A model generated the notes under the pieces. The model was not told the origin of the DNA and did no database searches. It saw nothing but the letters and a program-made list of their open reading frames with translations. 64,000 bases of DNA from CAVWGP01 sp963754645 (GTDB taxonomy: Bacteria; Pseudomonadota; Alphaproteobacteria; Bin65): positions 496,001 to 560,000 of the forward strand of contig CAVWGP010000001.1 of assembly GCA_963754645.1 (NCBI GenBank), given 5' to 3'. Position 1 is the first letter of the stretch, and each line of letters opens with the position of its first letter. The position numbers and the translations under genes are program-made. Shown here piece after piece: positions 17,152-26,819 of the stretch.

Positions 17152-18006
17152 ATGGGCGTGACGCGGCCACGCTATCCTGTCAGCGAAGCCGATATTGCCC
17201 GTTACGAGCGGGACGGAGTCGTTTGCCTGCGCGGCGTGCTCGATGCCGCGTGGATCGATCTATTGCGGGACGGACTCGAGCAGGTTTTCGCGAACCCGGG
17301 CCCCCAGGCCAAGGACTATGAAAAGCAGGATTCCGGGCGTTTTCGCTACGACACGTTCATGTGGACGCGGCACGAGCCGTTCTGGCGCCTCCAGGCTTCG
17401 TCGCCGATTCCGGCGATCACGGCCGCGCTCATGCGATCCGCCAAATCTTTCCTGATGGCCGACATCGTCTTCTGCAAGGAGCCGAACACGCCCAACGTAA
17501 CGCCCTGGCACCAGGATCAACCCTATGGCTGGTACGACGGAGCGCAGGTTTGCTCGGCCTGGCTGCCGCTCGACCCGGTCGATTTGGCAAGCGGCGCGCT
17601 GGAATATGTCGCCGGCGCGCATCGGTGGGGCAAATGGTTCCGCCCGGTCGAGTTCGACAGCGGCCGGGATCAGGCAACGCGCGCGTTCGAAACGATGCCC
17701 GATATAGAAGCCGAACGCGCCAAGCACACGATCCTGCATTTCGATTGCGCGCCCGGCGATTTGCTCGTGCACCACTCGTTGGCAATCCACGGTTCGCCCG
17801 GCAACTCGCGCAACGACCGCCGTCGGCGCGCGCTTTCGTTCCGCTACACCGGCGACGATGCGACCTATGCCGTCCGCGCGGCGGGGCCGAAGCCGATCCG
17901 CGATCCGGGCTTGACGCCCGGCGCGCGCTTCGGGTGCGAATTGTTTCCGCAAGTTTGGCCGCCCGCGCCGGTGCCGCGCTTTTGGGAGAGGAAGGCCGCT
18001 GAGTGA
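17152..18006 (+). CDS. Phytanoyl-CoA dioxygenase (PhyH)-family Fe(II)/2-oxoglutarate oxygenase
   Basis: 284 residues, start ATG at 17152 with a strong AGGAAAGGGAG just upstream. The WHQDQPYGWYDG segment supplies the HxD iron ligands, LVHHSLAIHGSPGNS the distal His, and RRRALSFRYTG the 2-oxoglutarate-binding Arg. Members hydroxylate small molecules using Fe2+, O2 and 2-oxoglutarate; the family is broad and the substrate is not readable. It is first of four plus-strand genes (PhyH, FMO, FMO, esterase). Its stop overlaps the next start (GTGA). Confidence 0.85.
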   Translation: MGVTRPRYPVSEADIARYERDGVVCLRGVLDAAWIDLLRDGLEQVFANPGPQAKDYEKQDSGRFRYDTFMWTRHEPFWRLQASSPIPAITAALMRSAKSFLMADIVFCKEPNTPNVTPWHQDQPYGWYDGAQVCSAWLPLDPVDLASGALEYVAGAHRWGKWFRPVEFDSGRDQATRAFETMPDIEAERAKHTILHFDCAPGDLLVHHSLAIHGSPGNSRNDRRRRALSFRYTGDDATYAVRAAGPKPIRDPGLTPGARFGCELFPQVWPPAPVPRFWERKAAE

Positions 18007-19136
18007 CGCAGCGCCGGCACGCCGAAATCGTCGGCGCGGGAATGGCCGGCCTGACGGCGGCGGCGGCCTTGTGCCAGCGCGGCTGGACCGCGCGCGTTCA
18101 CGAGCGCATGCCGGAAGTGCGGGCGGTGGGTTCGGGGCTTTCGATCTTCGAGAATGCGCTGCGCGTGATGCGCACCATTGGCGCGGAGGACGATGCGGTG
18201 CGCGGCGCCCGCCGGGGCTACGAGCGCGAGACCCGCGATGCGCAAGGCCGGACCACATCGCACATCAAGTACGCGACGACGATGTTCGAGATCACACGCG
18301 AGCAGGTGGTGGCGGCGTTGACCGCCGCCGCCCGCCGCTTGGGCGCCGAGATCGTCACCGGCTCGTCGGCCGCCACGGTCGATCCGGACGGCGCGATCAC
18401 GCTTGATAGCGGAAAAACCGTCTGCGCCGATCTGGTGATCGTCGCCGACGGCGTGCATTCTCGCCTGCGCGAAGCGCTGGGCATTCCGTGGCGGCGCAAA
18501 TGGCTCGCGGACGGCGCCATTCGCATCGTCATCGACCGGTTGCCCGAGGAAGTCATCCATCCCGACGGCGCCAAGAACATCGAATATTGGTCCGGCCACC
18601 GGCGAATCCTGGTGGCACCCTGCAGCGATCGCGATCTGTACGTGGCGCTCACGACACTCGAAACGGACGCACCCGCCAAGCGCATCCCGCTCGACAAAGA
18701 CTTGTGGAAGCGGTCGTTTCCCTGCCTCGAAGCCATGATCGAGCGGCTCGAAGGCGACGCGCGGTGGGACCGCTTCGTCGTCGTGAAGATGGATCGATGG
18801 TCGCGCGGGCGCGTCGCCGTCGTGGGCGACGCGGCGCATGCGATGGCGCCCAATCTGGGCCAGGGCGGCGCTTGCGCGATGATGAACGCCTTGGCGCTGG
18901 CGGTGAACCTCGATCGCACGCCCGATGTTCCGGCGGCGCTCGCGGCCTGGGAGCGCGCGGAACGTCCGCTGACCGATCATACGCAGCGCCTTTCATCGTT
19001 CTATAGCGCGCTGACGACTTGGCCCGATGCCCTGCGCGCCGCGGCGTTTTGGGTCACGGCACGCTCGACCTGGCTGCGCAAGCAGTATCTTGCGGACCGC
19101 GCTGCACGCGCCGACCGGCACCGAGAATTGCGGTGA
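18003..19136 (+). CDS. FAD-dependent monooxygenase (aromatic hydroxylase type), paralogue 1
   Basis: 377 residues from GTG 18003. FAD-binding motif EIVGAGMAGLTAA, DG motif IVADGVHSRLREAL, and GD motif VGDAAHAMAPNLGQGGACAM are intact, as in salicylate and 3-hydroxybenzoate hydroxylases. These enzymes hydroxylate phenolic or heteroaromatic compounds with NAD(P)H. It resembles the next gene over its full length (GWTAR, ERETRD, YWSGHRRIL, WSRGRVAVVGDAAHA), so they look like a tandem duplication. Its start overlaps the PhyH stop, giving translational coupling. Substrate unknown. Confidence 0.87.
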   Translation: MTQRRHAEIVGAGMAGLTAAAALCQRGWTARVHERMPEVRAVGSGLSIFENALRVMRTIGAEDDAVRGARRGYERETRDAQGRTTSHIKYATTMFEITREQVVAALTAAARRLGAEIVTGSSAATVDPDGAITLDSGKTVCADLVIVADGVHSRLREALGIPWRRKWLADGAIRIVIDRLPEEVIHPDGAKNIEYWSGHRRILVAPCSDRDLYVALTTLETDAPAKRIPLDKDLWKRSFPCLEAMIERLEGDARWDRFVVVKMDRWSRGRVAVVGDAAHAMAPNLGQGGACAMMNALALAVNLDRTPDVPAALAAWERAERPLTDHTQRLSSFYSALTTWPDALRAAAFWVTARSTWLRKQYLADRAARADRHRELR

Positions 19137-19166
19137 GCCGTCCTATGCCGCGCAGCCGATGACGCC

Positions 19167-20312
19167 GTGACCGCCCGCCCCGCTCGACATGCCGAAATTG
19201 CCGGCGGCGGCATTGCCGGATTGAGCGCCGCCATTGCCTTGGCGCAGCGCGGCTGGACCGCGCGCTTGTACGAGCGGAGCGCCTCGATCCGGCCCGAAGG
19301 CGCCGGCATCTATATTTGGGAGAACGGGTTGCGGGTCCTGAGCGCGCTCGGCGCGCATGATGCCGCGGTCGCCGGTTGCCATCGCGGCTGGAAGCGCGAG
19401 ACGCGCGACCACAACAACCGCCTCGTCGCGATCGCGCATTGGAGCGCCGAGCCCGGCCGCCGGGTCGTTTCGATCGCGCGCCAGCAACTTCTGGGCGCGT
19501 TGGTGGCGCGGGCCGAGGCGCTGGGCGTCGAGATCGAGTTGGCGCGCGAAGCGCTGGCGGCCGGTTCGGACGGCATGCTGGAGCTGCAAGGCGGGATCCG
19601 GCGCAAGGCCGATCTGGTGATCGCGGCCGACGGCATCAATTCCAAGCTTCGCGATTCGCTGGGATTGCTGCGCTCGCGCAAGCGCCATGCGGATGGCGCA
19701 ATCCGGGTCATGATCCCGAGGCTTCCCGAGGAACGGACGACGGAAGAAGGCCGCCGCTATGCCGAGCATTGGTCCGGTTTCCGCCGCATACTCTACACGC
19801 CATGCAACGACAATGAGGTGTATTTGGCCTTGACGACGCTGGACCGCGACGTTGAGGGCAAGGCCGTGCCCATCGACAAGCCGGCCTGGACAAAATCCTT
19901 TCCGCACCTTGCCGGCTTGATCGAGCGTATCGGCGAGGATGTGCGGTGGGACTGTTTCGAGACCGTGCGGCTGAAGCAATGGAGCCGCGGTCGCGTCGCA
20001 ATTATCGGCGATGCGGCGCATGCCCAAGCGCCCAATCTCGGACAAGGCGGCGGTTGCAGCCTGATGAATGGGCTGGCCTTGGCCGTGGCTTTGGATGAAG
20101 CCGCTTCGATCGAAGAAGGGCTTCGACTGTGGGAAAATCGCGAAAGACCGCTGACCGAACACACGCAGCGCGTTTCGGCGCTCTACAGCAAGGTTACGAC
20201 TTTGCCGCCGATCTTGCGCACGGCGGTGTTGCGATGGTCGGGCAAGTCCCGCTGGGCCATGGGCCAGCGCATGAAGACCGCTTTTCACGTCCCCACAGGA
20301 ACGGTTGCCTGA
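19167..20312 (+). CDS. FAD-dependent monooxygenase (aromatic hydroxylase type), paralogue 2
   Basis: 381 residues, GTG start at 19167, 30 bases after the first paralogue. Motifs: AGGGIAGLSAAIAL (FAD), VIAADGINSKLRDSL (DG), IIGDAAHAQAPNLGQGGGCSL (GD). The middle (YAEHWSGFRRILYTPCNDNEVYLALTTL) matches paralogue 1 closely, consistent with duplication and possible substrate divergence. It is likely cytoplasmic and uses NAD(P)H. The substrate cannot be assigned, although the PhyH gene upstream and the esterase downstream suggest stepwise breakdown of one compound. Confidence 0.87.
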   Translation: MTARPARHAEIAGGGIAGLSAAIALAQRGWTARLYERSASIRPEGAGIYIWENGLRVLSALGAHDAAVAGCHRGWKRETRDHNNRLVAIAHWSAEPGRRVVSIARQQLLGALVARAEALGVEIELAREALAAGSDGMLELQGGIRRKADLVIAADGINSKLRDSLGLLRSRKRHADGAIRVMIPRLPEERTTEEGRRYAEHWSGFRRILYTPCNDNEVYLALTTLDRDVEGKAVPIDKPAWTKSFPHLAGLIERIGEDVRWDCFETVRLKQWSRGRVAIIGDAAHAQAPNLGQGGGCSLMNGLALAVALDEAASIEEGLRLWENRERPLTEHTQRVSALYSKVTTLPPILRTAVLRWSGKSRWAMGQRMKTAFHVPTGTVA

Positions 20313-20313
20313 C

Positions 20314-21210
20314 ATGAGCTTCGACGACCTGCCCCCGTTGCCGCCGCCCGTCCATCCCGAAGCCGAAGGCTACGCGCGCCGCTGCATGGCGGCGACGCGC
20401 CGCGTGCAAGCCGCAAGCCGCGTGCTGATCGATTGCCGCTACGGCACTGACTATTGGCAGAAGCTCGATGTCTACCTGCCGGATAAGGCGGCGGCGAAGC
20501 TGCCCGTGCTGATCTTTTTTCATGGCGGCGCCTGGACCGGCGGCACGAAGGAATGGATGGGCTTCATGGCCCCGCCGCTGCTAGCGATTCCCGCGATCTT
20601 CGTCACACCGAATTACCGGCTCGCTCCCGCTGTCCGCTATCCCGAAATGCTCGAGGATTGCATCGCGGCGGTTGCCTGGGTCCAAGAAAATGTCGTCCAG
20701 CACGGCGGCGATCCGCGCCGCATCTTCGTCGGCGGCCATTCGGCAGGCGGGCACATGGCGGCGCTCGTTGCCCTCGATCGCGAGCGCCGCCGCAGGGCGG
20801 GCATTGCCGAAGACGCCATCCAAGGATGCTTGGCCGTTTCGGGCTCCTTCGATATCCGCAATCGCAATGCGCCCGCCGGGACGATGGAGCGCCGCATCTA
20901 CGATGTCCTGCTCCGCCAACCGTCCGATGACGATGCGGCGAGCCCGATCGCGCATGTCGGTCCCGGCGCCGTGCCATTTTTCATTTCGTGGGGCACGCGC
21001 GACTTTCCGCGGCTCGTCCGCCAGGCGAATGCCATGGCGGCCGCGCTGCGCGCCGCCGGCGTGGCCGTCGAAACGCTGGCCATCGACGATGCCGATCATT
21101 TCGAGGCCAACGAGATCTGCGGCGATGCCAATTCGAAATGGGTCCAAGCGGCCAGACGCTGGCTAGTGCAATCGCGTTTCGAGCTGCCGCTCGCACCTCA
21201 ACTTCGATAG
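20314..21210 (+). CDS. Alpha/beta hydrolase, HSL/kynurenine-formamidase-like esterase
   Basis: 298 residues from ATG 20314, just after the stop of the second monooxygenase. FFHGGAWTGG forms the oxyanion-hole motif (HGG), VGGHSAGGHMAAL the nucleophile elbow (Ser), and DDADHFEANE the catalytic His. This is the pattern of hormone-sensitive-lipase-type esterases and arylformamidases. It probably hydrolyses an ester or amide released by the upstream oxygenases. The gene ends convergently with hyuB, with a hairpin between them. Confidence 0.83.
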   Translation: MSFDDLPPLPPPVHPEAEGYARRCMAATRRVQAASRVLIDCRYGTDYWQKLDVYLPDKAAAKLPVLIFFHGGAWTGGTKEWMGFMAPPLLAIPAIFVTPNYRLAPAVRYPEMLEDCIAAVAWVQENVVQHGGDPRRIFVGGHSAGGHMAALVALDRERRRRAGIAEDAIQGCLAVSGSFDIRNRNAPAGTMERRIYDVLLRQPSDDDAASPIAHVGPGAVPFFISWGTRDFPRLVRQANAMAAALRAAGVAVETLAIDDADHFEANEICGDANSKWVQAARRWLVQSRFELPLAPQLR

Positions 21211-21247
21211 CGGCGAAGTGCGGGCGTTGAACGGGAGCGGGCCGGCG

Positions 21248-21274
21248 ACGGCGCGCGAAGGCCGGCCGCGCCGT
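21248..21274. terminator. Bidirectional hairpin between convergent genes
   Basis: Bases 21248-21255 (ACGGCGCG) pair perfectly with 21267-21274 (CGCGCCGT) around an 11-base GC-rich loop. The stem lies between the esterase stop (21210) and the hyuB stop (21274), touching the latter. It could end transcription from either side. A T-tract is lacking. Confidence 0.5.
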
Positions 21275-23061
21275 TACTGCCGCCCCATTTCGCCGCGATC
21301 GTAGACCCAGGCGATGGCGCCGCGTTCCTTGCGCAAAGCGGCGCGCTTTCGTTCCGTCGCCGCAACGTCGATTGTCAACGGCTCTCCGGCAAGGACCACG
21401 CCATAATCGTCGCGCGCGGCTTCGGCGGAAACTTTTCCGTCGATCACGTCGTCAAGAACGCGCGCCGCTTCGCGCTCGAACGCATCGCCATGGCCGGCGC
21501 CGCCGGCGGCCCAGCAATGGACGCGGTCGCCGGCGTTCAACGAAAAGACGCCTTTTGAGGGAATCGCGCGGCTCGCGCCGCCGTGAAGAATTTCCGCACG
21601 CGCCAAGGCCGAAGGCCGGCCGCCGAACAGGCCCCAGGCGCGGGTGCGATGGCGGTCCTCGCGTAAAGTCATTGTCACGTCGCCGCGCAGGATTTCGATT
21701 TCACGCTCGACGCCGAGGCCGCCGCGGGTGCGCCCGGCGCCGGCCGAATCGCGCCACAGCGCGTTGCGGTGGACGCGGATCGGATAGTGCAGTTCCAGCG
21801 ACTCGGCCGGCATGTTCATCGTGTTGGCAATATCGGTTTCGAGCGAATCGACGCCGTCGCGCCCGATTCGGCCGCCGGTGCCGCCGGTGCTGAAATCGGT
21901 GCACACATAGCGCTGCTGGGTGGCCGGATCGAAGCCGCCGAAAACGATCACGCGCACCAGGCCGGAGGGCGCCGCGGGAATGCGCTCCGGCATCGCCTGC
22001 ACCAGCGCGCCCAGCACCGTATCGGCGATCCGCTTCATGGTGATGGTGCGGCCATTGACCGGCGCCGGCGGCAGCGGATTGACGACCGTGCCGGCGGGCA
22101 GATGGACGGTGACCGGGCGGAAGCATCCGCCGTTGTTGGGCGCGGTCGGATCGCCGATCGATTTCGTCACAAAATAGATAGCCGACATCACCGCCGAGCA
22201 ATCGGCGTTGATCGGGCCTTTGAGCTGCGGATCGGTGCCGGTGAAATCGATATGCAAATCCGAGCCCGAGACCGTGACGGTCGCGCGGATGCGCACCAGC
22301 TTGTCGGCCTCGACGCCGTCGCTGTCGAGGTAATCCTCGAAGCTGTAGGTGCCGGGCTTGATGCGCGCGATCGCTTTGCGCGTCAGTTGCTCGGCGCGAT
22401 CCAGCAGCTCGGCGAGATAGGCTGACAGCAGGACGGCGCCGTGCTCGGCGACGATCGACTGGAACCGCGTCTTGCCGACATGCAGGGCCGCGAGCTGGGC
22501 GCGCAGATCGCCCATCACGATGTGCGGAATACGCACGTTGCGCTCGATGAAGGCATGGACGACGCGGCACGGCTTGCCCGCGTCGTAGAATTTGACCAGC
22601 GGGATGCGCAACCCTTCTTGAAAAATATCCGTCGCGTCGGTCGGCAGGCTGCCCGGCGTCTTGCCGCCGACATCCTGGTGATGGGCGATACAGGCGGTGA
22701 ACGCGACGGTCTTGCCCTCGTGCAGGATCGGCGAGATCAGGCAGATATCGGGAAGATGCGTGCCGCCGTCGTAGGGATCGTTCATGACGAACACGTCGCC
22801 CTCAACCATCGAATCGGCCGGATGATCGAGCAGCACGCGCTTGACCGCGGGCGGCAACACGCCGAGCTGGGCGGGCAGCGCCGTCGCCTGGGCGATCACC
22901 TCGCCGTGGCGGTCGAACAAGGCGGCCGAGCAATCGTGGCCTTCCTTGATGATGTTGGAATAGCCGCTGCGCACCATCGCGTCCTGCATTTCCTGCGCGA
23001 TCGAGTCGAGCCGGTTGCGGATCACCTCAAGCGTGACGGGATCGAGCGCATTACGCTGCAT
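21274..23061 (-). CDS. hyuB: Hydantoinase B / N-methylhydantoinase subunit (HyuB)
   Basis: 595 residues. The N-terminal LDPVTLEVIRNRLDSIAQEM, then DHPADSMVEGDVFVMNDPYDGGTHLPD and FTACIAHHQDVGGKTPGS, identify the hydantoinase B/acetophenone carboxylase/5-oxoprolinase B family. It works with HyuA in ATP-dependent ring opening or carboxylation of hydantoin-like, 5-oxoproline or ketone substrates. The start ATG at 23061 overlaps the hyuA stop by 11 bases. It is last in the operon that begins with the DAO-like oxidase. The substrate cannot be fixed from sequence. Confidence 0.9.
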   Translation of the reverse strand: MQRNALDPVTLEVIRNRLDSIAQEMQDAMVRSGYSNIIKEGHDCSAALFDRHGEVIAQATALPAQLGVLPPAVKRVLLDHPADSMVEGDVFVMNDPYDGGTHLPDICLISPILHEGKTVAFTACIAHHQDVGGKTPGSLPTDATDIFQEGLRIPLVKFYDAGKPCRVVHAFIERNVRIPHIVMGDLRAQLAALHVGKTRFQSIVAEHGAVLLSAYLAELLDRAEQLTRKAIARIKPGTYSFEDYLDSDGVEADKLVRIRATVTVSGSDLHIDFTGTDPQLKGPINADCSAVMSAIYFVTKSIGDPTAPNNGGCFRPVTVHLPAGTVVNPLPPAPVNGRTITMKRIADTVLGALVQAMPERIPAAPSGLVRVIVFGGFDPATQQRYVCTDFSTGGTGGRIGRDGVDSLETDIANTMNMPAESLELHYPIRVHRNALWRDSAGAGRTRGGLGVEREIEILRGDVTMTLREDRHRTRAWGLFGGRPSALARAEILHGGASRAIPSKGVFSLNAGDRVHCWAAGGAGHGDAFEREAARVLDDVIDGKVSAEAARDDYGVVLAGEPLTIDVAATERKRAALRKERGAIAWVYDRGEMGRQ

Positions 23062-25099
23062 GGGCGTTGACCTCGATGACGATGTTGCCGCCGGCCTCCA
23101 TCCGGGCGCGCTGGCCCGGATAGACGACGAGCGTGGTATCGGCTTGCTCGACGATCGCCGGTCCGGCGAACGACTGGCCGGCGGACAGGCCGCGCCGATC
23201 GTAGACCGGCGTGCTTACGAATTTATTGAGTGACGGGAAATACGCCTTTCGCTCGGCATCGGGCGCGCCCGGATCGGCCGCCGCGCGGTCGAGCTGCGGA
23301 TGCGGCAGCGCGTGGATATGCACCGTGCGCAAGTTTACGAACTCGACGGCGGCTCTCGGATCCGAGTGCCCATACAGCGAATGATGCAGCGCGTGAAAGG
23401 CCGCGACGGCGCCGGCAACCGGATCGGCCGAGGCGCGCGGCAGCTCGACGGCAAGCTCGTAGGATTGGCCGACATAGCGCATGTCGCCGTAGGCGTGCCG
23501 CGCCACGCGGTCCGGCGCTACTCCATCGCGCCGCATCTTCTCGCTGCCGCGCGCGTCGAGCCGGGCCAGCACCCGGTCGAGCGCGGCCGGCTCGATGCGA
23601 TCGGCCCGCACGGCAAAAGTCTCGGCCTGATCGTGCTCGATGGCGGCGACCAGCAAGCCGAACGCCGACAGTACGCCCGGCGATTCGGGCACGACGATGC
23701 GCGGCATGCCCAACTCCGCCGCGATCGCGCCGGCATGAACCGGCCCGCCGCCGCCCAGCGGCAGCAGCGCGAATTGGCGCGGATCGTAGCCGCGTTGCAC
23801 CGAAACCCGGCGCACCTCGTCGGCCATGCGCGCATTGATGATGCGGTGGATGCCGGCGGCGGTGGCCACGGTATCGAGGCCGAGCCTGGCGCCGATCCGC
23901 GACACCGCGTCGTGCGCGGCGGCGGCATCGAGCGCGAATTCGCCGGCGGCGAAATTCGCCGGATTGACGTAGCCCAGAACCACGCTGGCGTCGGTCACCG
24001 TGGCGTCGGCGCCGCCGCGCCGGTAGCACGCCGGTCCGGGATCGGCGCCCGCACTTTGCGGCCCGACGCGCAATCCGCCGGCATCGTCGAGCCACGCAAT
24101 ACTGCCGCCGCCGGCGCCGATGGTGTTTACGTCGATCATCTGCTGGCGCAACGGAAACCCGCCGATCGACGTCTGGCTCGCGACCAGCGGCTTGCCGGCG
24201 CGGATCAAGGCGATGTCGCAGCTCGTGCCGCCGATATCGAGCGAGATCGCGTCGCCGTGACCGGCGCTTTCGGCGACGAATTTGCTCCCGACCACGCCCG
24301 CCGCCAGGCCCGAGAGCAACAGCGCCAGCGGCCGGCGCGCGATGGCGGCGGCCGAGGTGATGCCGCCGCGCGATTGCATGACCTGCAATTCCGCGCCGAA
24401 GCCCATGGCCGTCAATGTCTTGCGCAAACGCTCGACGTAATCGCCCACCGCGCCGTGGAGATAGGCATCGAGCGCGGTGACGACCAGGCGTTCGTATTCG
24501 CGAAACGTCGGATCGACGTCGGACGAGATCGAGACGTGCAGCGACGGAAAATCGGCGGCGATCAAGTCGCGCGTGCGCTGTTCGTGGGTCGGATTGCGGA
24601 ACGAAAATAGATAACAGACGGCGATCGCGGTGACGGCGTGGCGCTCGACCAGGATGCGGGCGGCGCGCCGCACGGCGGCTTCGTCGAGCGGCGCGACCTC
24701 CGAGCCGTCGGCGGCAATGCGTCCGGGGATGCCGAAGCGGCGGCGGCGCGGCGCGAGAAACACCGGCGTTTCGGGCTCGAGCGCGAGCTCGTACATGCGC
24801 GAGCGCTTCTGGCGGCCGATTTCCAGCGTGTCCTCGAACCCGTCGGTCATCAGCACGCCCATCAGCGAGCCTTTGCGTTGCAGCAGGGCATTGATCGCCA
24901 CCGTGCTACCATGGATGACGCGCGTGACATCGCCGGGTTTCGCGCCCGCGACCGCGAGGATTTTTTCGATCCCCTGGCGCACGCCGACGATCGGGTCGGC
25001 GGGCGTGGTCGGCACTTTCGTCTTGAAAATCCGATTGTGGCCGCGCAACAGCACCAGGTCCGTGAAGGTGCCGCCGATATCGACGCCGATCTCGATCAT
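23051..25099 (-). CDS. hyuA: Hydantoinase A / N-methylhydantoinase subunit (HyuA)
   Basis: 682 residues from ATG 25099, where MIEIGVDIGGTFTDLVLL begins the actin/Hsp70-like ATPase fold. Other hallmarks are RVIHGSTVAINALL, SLDIGGTSCDIALI (second phosphate loop), IGAGGGSIAWLD and FALLPLGGGGPVHA. HyuA supplies ATP hydrolysis for HyuB. Start overlaps the upstream oxidoreductase stop (ATGA). A longer in-frame reading reaches 25378, but it crosses that gene and is rejected. In known creatinine and N-methylhydantoin pathways such enzymes precede sarcosine oxidation, which fits the oxidase genes upstream (inference). Confidence 0.92.
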   Translation of the reverse strand: MIEIGVDIGGTFTDLVLLRGHNRIFKTKVPTTPADPIVGVRQGIEKILAVAGAKPGDVTRVIHGSTVAINALLQRKGSLMGVLMTDGFEDTLEIGRQKRSRMYELALEPETPVFLAPRRRRFGIPGRIAADGSEVAPLDEAAVRRAARILVERHAVTAIAVCYLFSFRNPTHEQRTRDLIAADFPSLHVSISSDVDPTFREYERLVVTALDAYLHGAVGDYVERLRKTLTAMGFGAELQVMQSRGGITSAAAIARRPLALLLSGLAAGVVGSKFVAESAGHGDAISLDIGGTSCDIALIRAGKPLVASQTSIGGFPLRQQMIDVNTIGAGGGSIAWLDDAGGLRVGPQSAGADPGPACYRRGGADATVTDASVVLGYVNPANFAAGEFALDAAAAHDAVSRIGARLGLDTVATAAGIHRIINARMADEVRRVSVQRGYDPRQFALLPLGGGGPVHAGAIAAELGMPRIVVPESPGVLSAFGLLVAAIEHDQAETFAVRADRIEPAALDRVLARLDARGSEKMRRDGVAPDRVARHAYGDMRYVGQSYELAVELPRASADPVAGAVAAFHALHHSLYGHSDPRAAVEFVNLRTVHIHALPHPQLDRAAADPGAPDAERKAYFPSLNKFVSTPVYDRRGLSAGQSFAGPAIVEQADTTLVVYPGQRARMEAGGNIVIEVNAHAA

Positions 25100-26494
25100 G
25101 GCGTTTCCGACGCGACGAGCGCGCCCATCGGCACCGGCTTGATCGGCGGGCGCACGCTGCCGCGTGGCACCGCGCCGGGCGCGATGTTTTTCTCCGAAGC
25201 GATGGCCTGCGCGACCGACGCGCGGCACATGCGGCCCTGGCACAAGCCCATGCCGGCGCGCGTCCAGTCCTTGACTTCCTTTGGGCTGGCGCATCCTTCG
25301 CGCACGCAGGCTCGGACTTCCTCCGCCGTCACTTCCTCGCAACGGCACACCAGCGTGTTGCCCGCCAAGCCGTCCCACAAGCCGGGACGCGGGGCGAACA
25401 AGACATTGATCATATCGGCAAAGCGTTGCAGGCGCCGGCGCGCGGCCAGCGCGGGCGCGCGCAATTCCTTCGCGCGGCCTTGGCCGAGCTTGCCGACATG
25501 CTCCGCCGCCGAGAGCCCGGCAATCCGTCCTTCCTCGAGCGCGAGCGCGGAGCCGCCGATCCCGGTGATTTCGCCGGCGGCGAAAATGCCGGGTCGGCTC
25601 GTCGCTTGCGCTCCGTCGACGGCGACGAACCAGGCCTGGCCGTGCGGATCCCAGCGCAAGGCGCAGCCCATGCTATCGGCCAATTCCGTGTTGGGCAGAA
25701 ATCCGTAGCCACTGGCGATCGCGTCCACGGCGAAGCGCCGCTCGGTGCCGGGGCGCGCCTGCCAATCGCCATCCACCGCCGCGACCACGGCGCCCGTCAC
25801 CGTATCGCCGCCCTCGCGCCCGAACGATTTTGTGGCCGAACAACACCGGTACACGGGCGCGGCGCAAGGTTTGGCGATAGGCCCAAGCCTCGGCGAAGCG
25901 CGGCCATTGGCCCCACAAGGCAGCGGCATGGCGCCACCATTCGCGCGGCCGCGTCGCCTCGACGATGGCGGCGATTTCGACGCCGGCGCGCAACAAGGAA
26001 TCCGCCACCGGCAAAGCGAAGGGGCCGGCGCCGGCCAACAGCATGCGCGCACCGGGCTTGACCCATTGTGTCTTCGCCAAAGTCTGCGCGCCGCCGGCGC
26101 TCATGACTCCCGGCAGCGTCCAACCGGGAAACGGAACCGGCCGGTCGTGCGCGCCGGTTGCGATCACCACGGCGCGCGCGCGCAAAGTTTCCGACATTCC
26201 TTCGCGATAGAGCATCAGCGCTTGATCGGCGAAGGCGCCCCACACCAGCGTGTCGCTGAGGACGCGGATCCGGCCCTCGGCGAGCGCGTGGCGCAAGCGT
26301 TCGCCATGCGCGTGCTCGCGGCCGAGATGCGCCGGCGCCAAGCCGAAAGACTCGGCGGCGCGCTTGAAGAATTGCCCGCCCGGGCGCGGATATTCGTCGC
26401 ACACGATCGCGCTGGCACCCGCTTCCGCGGCGGCGAGGGCGGCCGCCATGCCGGCGGGACCGGCGCCGACGATGGCGATATCGGCTTCAAGCAT
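25096..26494 (-). pseudogene. FAD/NAD(P) oxidoreductase with C-terminal [2Fe-2S] (opine/sarcosine-oxidase-alpha-like), frameshifted
   Basis: The N-terminal half reads ADIAIVGAGPAGMAAAL, then CDEYPRPGGQFFKR, VIATGAHDRPVPFPGW and LAGAGPFALPVADSLL (NAD loop). The C-terminal half reads GIFAAGEITGIGGSALALEEGR and a cysteine cluster CRCEEVT...CASPKEVKDWTRAGMGLCQGRMC, as in bfd-type iron-sulfur segments. One extra base near 25816 separates the two frames: removing it gives VRAEGGDTVTGAV. About 466 residues once repaired. The domain order is that of the alpha subunits of opine oxidase, D-hydroxyproline dehydrogenase or HCN synthase, which pass electrons between a DAO-like subunit and a 2Fe-2S subunit. 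Start ATG at 26494. Confidence 0.8.
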
Positions 26495-26819
26495 GGTCGG
26501 CGCTTTCCATCGGCGGAAACGAACCTGGGTCCTGTTGCCGGCTGATTGCCATGCCCGGACGCGCCAGTTCCATGCAGGCTCGCACGCCCGGCAGCCCGTC
26601 GATGCTGACCAGGCAATCGAAGCACGCGCCCATGCCGCAAAAAAATCCGCGCGGCTGCCGCGTGCGCGCCGTGATCCGCAGCGACCGTATGCCCGCCGCC
26701 CACAAGACGGCGAGCACCGTCTCGCCCTCATGCGCCGTCAAGGCGACGCCGTCCATGGTCACGCCAAAAGCCTTGCCGCGGCCGATTCCCGGTGAGCGGG
26801 CGGCATCAGCCGGCGACAT
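26487..26819 (-). CDS. [2Fe-2S] ferredoxin-like subunit of flavoprotein oxidase
   Basis: 110 residues from ATG 26819, which overlaps the end of the DAO-like gene by 14 bases. GFFCGMGACFDCLVSIDG and VRACME give four cysteines in plant-ferredoxin order (C-x4-C-x2-C, then a distal C). The size and position match the small subunit (HcnA/OoxA-C type) of heterotrimeric amine oxidases. It carries electrons between the two flavoproteins flanking it. The stop overlaps the start region of the FAD/NAD gene by 8 bases, so the three are translationally coupled. Confidence 0.8.
   Translation of the reverse strand: MSPADAARSPGIGRGKAFGVTMDGVALTAHEGETVLAVLWAAGIRSLRITARTRQPRGFFCGMGACFDCLVSIDGLPGVRACMELARPGMAISRQQDPGSFPPMESADHA

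Noticed and set aside
25100..25378. N-terminal extension of HyuA upstream of 25099
   Set aside because: It overlaps the oxidoreductase gene and the actin-like fold starts exactly at MIEIGVDIGGT.
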